This document shows positions 56,994 to 64,000 of a stretch of DNA of 64,000 bases, piece by piece. The stretch covers positions 620,001 to 684,000 of the forward strand of contig CADCXA010000066.1 of the NCBI GenBank assembly GCA_902806565.1, written 5' to 3'. A program made the translations under genes and the position numbers. Within the stretch, counting starts at the first letter, position 1. Each line of letters begins with the position of its first letter. The notes beneath the pieces are model-generated. The model saw only the letters and a list, made by a program, of their open reading frames with translations. It searched no databases and had not been told where the DNA came from. The DNA comes from Hypoxylon rubiginosum (lineage: Eukaryota > Ascomycota > Sordariomycetes > Xylariales > Hypoxylaceae).

Positions 56994-59930
56994 GCGTCCC
57001 CCTTTCCCAGCCGAAGTTTACATATTTCTACACTTGGAACACTTCCAAGCAATTCTGCAGCAAATGCCTATATTGCTTGGTATGAGCGACACGAGCAAGC
57101 AAGCTTGCAGTACGACATGTGCCCCATGGAGGCCATGAGCTCCGAAACAGATGACACATTCTATTCTTTCTTTTAGCAACTGGAGTACGACCTGACAAGG
57201 GATCGAGCTTCCTGTACAAAATATTTTGTCGGTTTTCTTTTTTATTCACGCATGAACATCAGCAGTACGGAAGAGACACACCACTTGCATGTATACCTGG
57301 GATGACGTTATAGCGCCGGCGTAAAGATAAGGGGGGAAGGGGAAAACGCGTAGATAGCTCGAGCAATATTTCGAGACAATGTCTAATAGAACTCTTTTTT
57401 CCAAGCAAAAGAAACAAGAATGGTCCGAGGGACTTTCGGGGATTAACTGGACCTTTTAACGACGAGGTTGGCCCCTCCCGGGCTTGTTCTCCGGTTCGAA
57501 ACACAGTGTATGCCGAGGTTCAAGAAGTAAATAAGTGAGAGAGAGAAACTAGATCGTACCTAGGTATGCAACTCGTCGTAGGTAGCTGCATATACCGAAG
57601 CTAGAGGTTGGGTAGTCAGCTCTGCCGCGCAAGTGTTGTGGGTTTTATTGACCCCACAAGCAGGTAGGTGTGTTCAGATACGAAGACCCAGACGCGGACG
57701 CCGTCAGTTTTCGTGAGTATGCATTATGCAAGGTACGGTAACCAGCATCTCTCGTTGGCCCGAATATAATGTGTGGGACATGTCAGCTTTTATTTAATAA
57801 AACAAAATAAACGCGGGATGCATGAAGAAAGCAAAAGCCTCGTTCGTTCCCGTTTTTTTAAATCCCCTTTTCCTCTACGGGCATCATACTTATGGAGAAT
57901 GACGCAGATAACACACATAGGCAGCCTTAAAAAAGAGGTGTGATCGGGATCTCGATTCGTGCATTTCCATTTGGGGGGCGGCGGAGGTTGGGCCTTTTTT
58001 CAGCCATTATATTTTTATTTGCTCGTGTCTTTTTCTTCGCGGATGGCGACGAGAAAGAGAACAAGAAAAACGAAACCCCCATGTTCCATAGTTCCACCAT
58101 CACTATACCCCCCTGGTTCGACGCGCTGGAACGGGGGCAGATCCTGCGGGAATTCGCTGGGTCGTATGTAAGGTACCGGACTGTGCATGCATAGTAATAC
58201 TGGATATCTAGAGGGGGGTCGTCTACATAATGATGCGTACGTATATACATAGTATATATATGTGTATATATGTGTGTGTCTCGCGTACCGAACATATATA
58301 TGCTTGCATTATAGATATCAATCAATATATGCAGTCTGCAGGTACCGATGCAATTGCTACGTATCAATTAGTTTTGTATAACCTGCAAACACTCATTTTG
58401 TATCTTTGTGAGAGGCTATATGCGATAGGTGACGGTTGGACTTGTTAAGACAAGGATAGAATTTAATAAACCGCAGTTTGCGCGATGATAGGGAAATCGA
58501 GGGGGGCCTCTGCTTATGAAAGGCATACGAGGCTTATTACGAGACAGCGCCGAGACCCAATCGGGTAGCTCCAGTCGGTGTGAAAAGAGAAGAGATATCG
58601 TAAAAGCTTGGGTAGCTTGGGTTAGAAGAGGGCTGAAAAGAACAAAGATGCGGTGTGGACGGGTCCGGACTACTGGGAATTTTTGGGTGCCGATAGGGCG
58701 GGCCTCCCTTTTTTGCGATATGTGATGGGGGTTTCCTTGATTCTGGGCTGTCTCCAGGCAGGTAAAGGGCCTGGCTGCTAGGCTCGACCTTGTAAACGCC
58801 TGAACGCTCAGGCTTTTACGAAGTACGGTGGCAGAAACGCGGCTGGTTCTAGGTCCTGGCAGCCTGGGCAAGCCTGGCAAGCCTGGAAGATGCAGGGGCA
58901 AGGCGTGGTGGACCAGGTGGTAGCGTGGGCTGAGAAGAAAAAAAAAAGTAGATGGGATCGACAACTGCCGACCTGCCCGGGGTATCTATCTGGATTGACA
59001 GGCAGGCCTACGATGCTTGCCTGACTTGCCATGCTTTTACTGTACCGTGCGTAGTATTGATGATGTGAGAAGTAAAGAAGCGTACATGAAGCGTGGGGAC
59101 GTCAGGACATATAGAGGGGCAGGGGGCAGAGGGCAGAGGGCAGTGGGCAGTGGGCAGTGGGCAGTGGGCAGTGGGCAGTGGGCAGTGAGCAGTGGACAGA
59201 GGGGTTTTGAAGGATGGAGGATGCCGCGAGGGAAACCTCACCGTTCCTTTTGGCTGCCTTGCCGTTTTTCCTTTTTTTCAACGATCCGCTTTCTGGCCCC
59301 CCTGTGCCTTGCATGACGGCGGAGTTGGCGGTCGCTCTCGGGGCCACCCGCATAGGAGCTTAGGACTCACAAAGTTCCCATTGGGGTTTTTTATATACCT
59401 GCGTCTTCCCGATGCTTTGGTAACGGGAAAGAAAAAGAGAGAGCTGAGGGGATTTTATGAGAGGAGAGATGTGAGAGACTTTCTATCATTTATCCAATCC
59501 AAAAGCTAGCCGCCAACCAAGTTGCCATTCCATTCCTTCTTTTCGATATTAAAAAAACATGTTTATGATTATGATATAATGATGAGTACGGTCATATTGT
59601 CCTTCGTTTGAATAACTACGATTTACTACGAGTATACGCTACTTTTACGCCCGCTTGGATCTATCGTTCTCTTCATTTGGTCCAATCCAGTCGCCGAATC
59701 AAAGTTATCTACCTATATATATGACTATCTAACGTATCGTTACGCATACTCGCCTAGTCCCATCGTTCATTTCGGACTCGGTATAGCTTCATAGCTCTCT
59801 TATCTCTACACGCACAACTAAACCGACGAGTTCGGTACAAACTATATACTTCGAATCGATCGATACATTCTCATCAAATAGCCCTGGAGGAACGACATTA
59901 AACTTTACGTATTCACTAAGTAGTGACAGT
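56994..59930. other. Intergenic, minisatellite, no gene seen
   Basis: About 2.9 kb. It contains TACCTAGGTA at 57557-57566, a TATA/GTAT-rich stretch at 58240-58310 and a 7-bp minisatellite at 59115-59200. ORFs here, including a 182-codon minus ORF at 58416-58964, have no recognisable domains. Confidence 0.5.
59115..59200. repeat. 7-bp minisatellite (GGGCAGT)
   Basis: Units GGGCAGA then at least seven GGGCAGT, ending GAGCAGT and GGACAGA. The array is G-rich on the plus strand and open in all frames, so it generates spurious ORFs. Confidence 0.92.
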
Positions 59931-60863
59931 ATGTTGGGCGACGAGTCGACGCAAGGGGAGCGGAGGAGCCTGGAGCTATCAGCTCTTCCGAGGTTGATTG
60001 TGCCCACCACCGACAATGTCGGCAGTACCTCACCTCATGCTCTTAGCGTCGATTTCCGTTGTCACAACGGCGAGTCCGTATCACCATGCTCCGAAGTCTC
60101 GCCATCGTCCCGATGTAGTCTTGTTTCACTTTCGCCTTCACTCTTTCCGCTTCCGCCTACGGTCCCGACCCCGGCGACCAGCAACTATTCTATAAAATTA
60201 CCTGATTCGCCACCTGGCACATCGCGCTCGCAGTCATCTATTACCTCTTGGTTCTCTCCCCCGTCGCCACCGCCATCCACTCCTTTGCCGCCAACGCCCT
60301 CGCAGAAAAAGCTGGCAAGCCTCATCGCCTCTCAGAACGGTCTCGAAAGCCTCCCGGCACCCGCGAACGTGATGGTCAAGAGCCCCTATGCAGGATCCCG
60401 TGACTCAGACCCGGCTGCTTTTATGGACCCTCCCATGACACCTCCCCGACGGGCCACCACTCACGTCGTCGACACCCGAGGGAATCGGGAATCGGCAGTA
60501 GACCCGGACGCACCTCTCTCGCCCCCACCGTCGTCACTACCGCCTCCGTACTCACCCGGCGTCTGCACCCCGGAGCGGTTCAGCCACGTCAGCGTAGCTA
60601 ACAGCCGCGTGGACTCCACGACGCCCATACTTTACTACGCGGCAGACCACGATGGGGGACTTCACAGCCCCGCAGGTGCGCGTGAAGGTAGGAGGAAGTG
60701 CGACGATCTGGAAGCGGGACGTGTGTGGCCTTGGCAGAAGACGGAACCTAAGAGGAGGAGGAAGAGGAAGATCGTGACCATGATCGCCGCGGCCGCGGCT
60801 GCCCTGCTAATGGTCGTGGCCGGGGTTACTGTGGGAGTCTATCTCGCCGTGTCGAGTCCTTAG
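59931..60863 (+). CDS. Tail-anchored Pro/Ser-rich protein, function unknown
   Basis: Single exon, 310 aa, from the ATG at 59931. Residues 1-260 are low-complexity, rich in Pro and Ser, with repeated SP and PP dipeptides (PPSPPPSTPLPPTP; LSPPPSSLPPPYSP). It has no signal peptide. A basic block (KTEPKRRRKRKI, about 271-282) directly precedes one hydrophobic helix at about 285-307 (MIAAAAAALLMVVAGVTVGVYL). Only five residues follow, so the protein is expected to be tail-anchored or a single-pass protein with a cytosolic N terminus. PPPYSP contains a PPxY-like element. No family was recognised. Coding is supported by length, composition and the sharply defined C-terminal anchor. Confidence 0.75.
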   Translation: MLGDESTQGERRSLELSALPRLIVPTTDNVGSTSPHALSVDFRCHNGESVSPCSEVSPSSRCSLVSLSPSLFPLPPTVPTPATSNYSIKLPDSPPGTSRSQSSITSWFSPPSPPPSTPLPPTPSQKKLASLIASQNGLESLPAPANVMVKSPYAGSRDSDPAAFMDPPMTPPRRATTHVVDTRGNRESAVDPDAPLSPPPSSLPPPYSPGVCTPERFSHVSVANSRVDSTTPILYYAADHDGGLHSPAGAREGRRKCDDLEAGRVWPWQKTEPKRRRKRKIVTMIAAAAAALLMVVAGVTVGVYLAVSSP

Positions 60864-61450
60864 CCACATTATAGACTTTTACCCTCTTGTTGGAAGAGGC
60901 CTTTCTCAAATACTTTCATAGAAAGGGAAATCTGGAAGGTGAGCAAGATGAGAGGTAGGCGTGTACTGCAGGTATACACACGTATATGTAGGTGGGTATG
61001 TATGTACGAGGTATGTAAAACACCAAGTCGGGCTGCGCAACCGAGCCTGGCACACATCTAGATACATAGACGTATAAGCGCACGAGTCTCACGACGAGCT
61101 GACGATGTAAGTTACTTATCTACACCTCGAATATTTTCACTTCAAATATACAGTTATTGTATCGTGCCATTGGATATCCCGTGGCGGATGGATCTTGAAA
61201 CACCTCCGAGGGGTTACGGTCATTGGTGATAGTTATGTTCTAAAGGAGCTAAAGATCAGCATTCCGTGGCGGGGGTTTTAGTGAGGCTCGGGAAGATGCA
61301 ACCCCGGAGTGGGCCCCTAAACGCCGACTCAGTACGGAGTTTAGTTGCGGCAAAGGTTTCTATCAACTGGCTTACATACTCATTTTTCTCTCAGCTCAAC
61401 CTGCGTAAGACAGCTCTCAAAATTCGCTGTCTAACTAAATCACAACTGTA
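60864..61450. other. Intergenic, promoter side of the Zn2Cys6 gene
   Basis: About 590 bp between the tail-anchored protein gene and the transcription factor gene. GTAT-rich sequence lies at about 60970-61020. Nothing else was recognised. Confidence 0.4.
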
Positions 61451-64000
61451 ATGGAGCAGCCAATTACACCACAGGCGCGGGCTCTATCGAGGCATGGCAA
61501 GATGAATTATGCCTGCGAGGCATGCCGGAGTTCCAAGATCAAGTGCCAGTCTGGACCCCAGCCGGGCATCTGTAAGCGGTATGGTGCCATTCTAAGTCCA
61601 CCTCCTTTATAGCGTTTCTTGGAATCGTATACTAGGACATAGCGGAGATTAAGACGTACCTACCTAGCCTACCTTATATAGACTTACATACGATCTAGTT
61701 GCTCCGAGTTCAAACGGGAATGTGTCTTCCGAACCGCCCCGCGAACTCGCCGGCCTAAGGGCGTTCGGCCGTGAGTTACATCTGTTTTTACTCCCCTCTA
61801 TACTACATACCACTAGTTTCTCCTTTCATGTTACCTACCCTTTCACCATTGTTCTTCACATCGGAATCAAGCAGAGCTTAAGAGTCTTACCCGACCACGC
61901 AGCGACACAGAGGAGCCGCTGCCGCCTCTCCCAGGCCCCAGCAAGACCTTCAGCATCGACTTCACGATGCCGGCCGCCGACGACCTGCCCGACGACTTCG
62001 AGGACCTGAGGGAGCGGCACGAGCGCTACATCGAGGACCTCGTGCCGTCCGGCGAGCAGGAAGACGCGGACGACGACGCAGCGGTGTTATCGCCGTCGGT
62101 CGGAGGACGGGCCTTCAGCTTCAACGACCTGTCGATGCCGACCCCGTCGCCGGCGGTAGCAGCAGCAGCAAGCAGCAGCAGTAGGAGTAGCACGGCGCCG
62201 GCGCCGGCGAGCTCGCGGCCCGTGAGCAGCCTCGGCATCAAGCCGCAGTTCAACCTCGACTCGGCCGCGCGCCTGCTCGCGTCCTTCCGGGCCATGCTGC
62301 CGCACTGCCCGTGCGTCGCGCTGCCCGAGGGAGACGCCGCCGACGTCCGGTCCATGGCCCGCGACGTGCCGTTCGTGCTGCTGGCCGTCCTGGCGGTGAC
62401 GAGCTGCTCGGCCAGCCTGCAGAACCATAACCTGTACGACGAGGAGTTCCGGAAGATTTTGGGTTTGAAGTTCGTGGCCGGAGGGGAGAGGTCTCTCGAG
62501 CTGCTACAGGGGTTGCTTATTTACTGCTCTTGGTGAGTTATATGTCTTCTTACGTCTTATGTGTCCCGCTCGCTAGTGGTCGTAATAATTCTAATAAGCG
62601 ATATCTGTTGAACAGGTACCCGTTTCATCTCCGCCCAAAGAATAAGCAGTTGCTACAATATCTCCGCATGGCCGTGGACATGGTGCATGACCTAGAACTA
62701 GATGAAGCAACAGACATGAATCTAGCAGCCGAACCGCCAGAGAGCAAACAGGCTAGGTTTCAGGGTATCCGAGCGTACCTCGCCTGCTTCTATATCCTTT
62801 CAGTGTCAGTCAGCCTCATCTCCGCCCCCTTCGCCTTTGCCTAGCCGCTGACTTCTTCCTAAGACACTCATGGGGAATGTCTAAGCCTTCCAGTCTAGAC
62901 TATACGCCATGGATGGCCAGGTGCTGCGATATCCTTGAGGCGTGCAGCGACCTCGAACAGGACCATGTCCTCGTGTGGCTCGTCCGCATACAGTACATCC
63001 AGCACGAGCTGTGGAAGCTCCACAGGGCTCGCAATAAAAGGCCCGACGCGAACGACCAGAACGAGCAGCACCGCCAGCTTCTCCGCATGGGCCTCGAGAC
63101 GCAGCTCCGAGACTTCCAAGCCGGGATTCCCGGCCATCTCTCTACGACACGTATGGTTTGCCTCCTCCTTTAACCTATCATCTGTCTTATAATTACCCAA
63201 TTTAAATCATTTTCTACTACTAACGGGATCACGTTTGACGCAGCGAGCATCTTGATAGCGTCCCTCTGCGTAGACGTGTACGTCTTGGCGGCGCCGCTGA
63301 TGCAGGCGACCCGCCCGCGCCGGGAAGAGAGCGGCGACCCGCCGACGGATTCGGCGGACCGGCTCCAGGCCGCCGCCTACACTGTCCGGGCCGTCCTCGA
63401 CTACGTCGCGAGCCTGCCCGGGGAGCAGCTGGGCCGCTTCTCCGGCCCCGACATGGCGCGCCTCATCGTGCTCGTCATCGTCGCGTACCGCCTCTCGTTC
63501 CCGGTGCCCACGTGCCCGGGCTTCGACCACGCCCGCGGCCGCCAGGTGCTGGAGCTCAGTGCGATTCTCGGCAGGATGTCGGCGACCGGCGAGGAAGAAA
63601 GCGACGGAGGCGTTGGCGCCGGTGTCAGCGCCGGTGCCGAGAAGGAAGCCGCCGGCGGTGGCAACAGCAGCAGGACGGGGAAGAGTGGCGCAGGTACGAG
63701 CAAGAAGAAGATTGACGTCGTGACCGCTATGCGCGTCGTCCTGGGGTCCGTCAAGGCCAAGTTCGACAGGAAGAGCGCCGAGCTCGAGGCCGCGGCCGCA
63801 GCCGCGGCGGAGGAGAGCAGCCGGAGGGCTCGCATGTGCCCTATGTTCGACGGCAGCCTCGACCAATATCTTCCTCTGTGGGAAGGACAGCAGCAGCAGC
63901 AAGGCGATAGTTCCTTCGCGGGCTCGTCGTCGTCGTACGCGACGTCCTCGCATAGCGGGAGCTCCTCGAAGGCGCCGATGATGACGGCGGCGGCGGGCTC
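61451..64000 (+). CDS. Zn2Cys6 fungal transcription factor, 3' end beyond the window
   Basis: DNA-binding regulator of the Gal4 class. Exons: 61451-61578, 61699-61770, about 61906-62532, 62616-62804, 62864-63150 and 63244 to the window edge. The binuclear zinc cluster is complete after the first splice: ACEACRSSKIKC, then GICKRCSEFKREC (C-x2-C-x6-C-x8-C-x2-C-x6-C), followed by basic RTRRPKG. The exon 3 acceptor is ambiguous. The CAG at 61903-61905 or the GAG near 61883 both keep phase, whereas the AAG and CAG just before GAGCTTAAG do not. The middle-homology region is recognisable (LLQGLLIYCSWYPFHL, LRMAVDMVHDLELD, ACFYILS, LDYTPWM). The downstream region is Ala/Ser/Gln-rich with short homopolymeric tracts. 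The frame remains open at 64000. The target genes are unknown. Confidence 0.9.

Overview
The window looks like nuclear DNA of a filamentous ascomycete (Pezizomycotina), most likely a sordariomycete. Short GT-AG introns of about 55-120 nt with CTGAC/CTAAC-type branch sites interrupt most genes. A single dispersed 5S rRNA gene has a TATA element about 30 bp upstream. The recognisable proteins are fungal: Atg29, Ipi3, a Rap/Krev-1-type Rsr1 GTPase, Whi3 and a Zn2Cys6 regulator. No bacterial, viral or intact transposon gene was recognised.

Layout. 298-822 (+): small single-span membrane protein. 3364-4977 (-): atg29 in five exons, one of only 10 nt. 6048-7148 (+): multi-span membrane protein with an unresolved first exon. 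8904-10958 (-): large Ser/Pro-rich protein of unknown function. 13674-15061 (+): ipi3. 17087-18424 (-): rsr1/krev-1 GTPase with many tiny exons. 18425-26818: about 8.4 kb without a supportable gene. 26819-28537 (-): whi3, followed by another gene-free 9.2 kb. 37734-39141 (+): type II membrane protein of the GDS...DxxH (PC-esterase-like) class. 41444-41564 (+): 5S rRNA. 42118-43062 (+): sulfotransferase-like P-loop protein. 43631-45074 (+): wax-synthase/MBOAT-like acyltransferase. 45502-45917 (+): small gene or pseudogene with an in-frame stop that is also a possible splice acceptor. 46467-47698 (-): secretory-pathway membrane protein with a PPxY tail. 47699-54326: mostly gene-free. 54327-56993 (+): type II membrane protein with an EGF-like module. 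59931-60863 (+): tail-anchored Pro/Ser-rich protein. 61451 to the window end (+): Zn2Cys6 transcription factor, cut by the window.

The housekeeping genes (autophagy, ribosome assembly, polarity, mRNA control) do not form a pathway. The only plausible functional group is the co-oriented sulfotransferase-like/MBOAT pair, perhaps with the small gene after it. This could be a two-enzyme tailoring module, but no backbone synthase is visible.

Roughly half of the window or more is intergenic, and it is rich in microsatellites and minisatellites. The exact palindrome TACCTAGGTA occurs at least 11 times, always outside the genes annotated here, far above chance. I found no clearly new biological system. 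The most unusual signals are this palindrome, the atg29 micro-exon, the apparently donor-less first intron of rsr1, and the stop codon/splice-acceptor overlap at 45669-45671.
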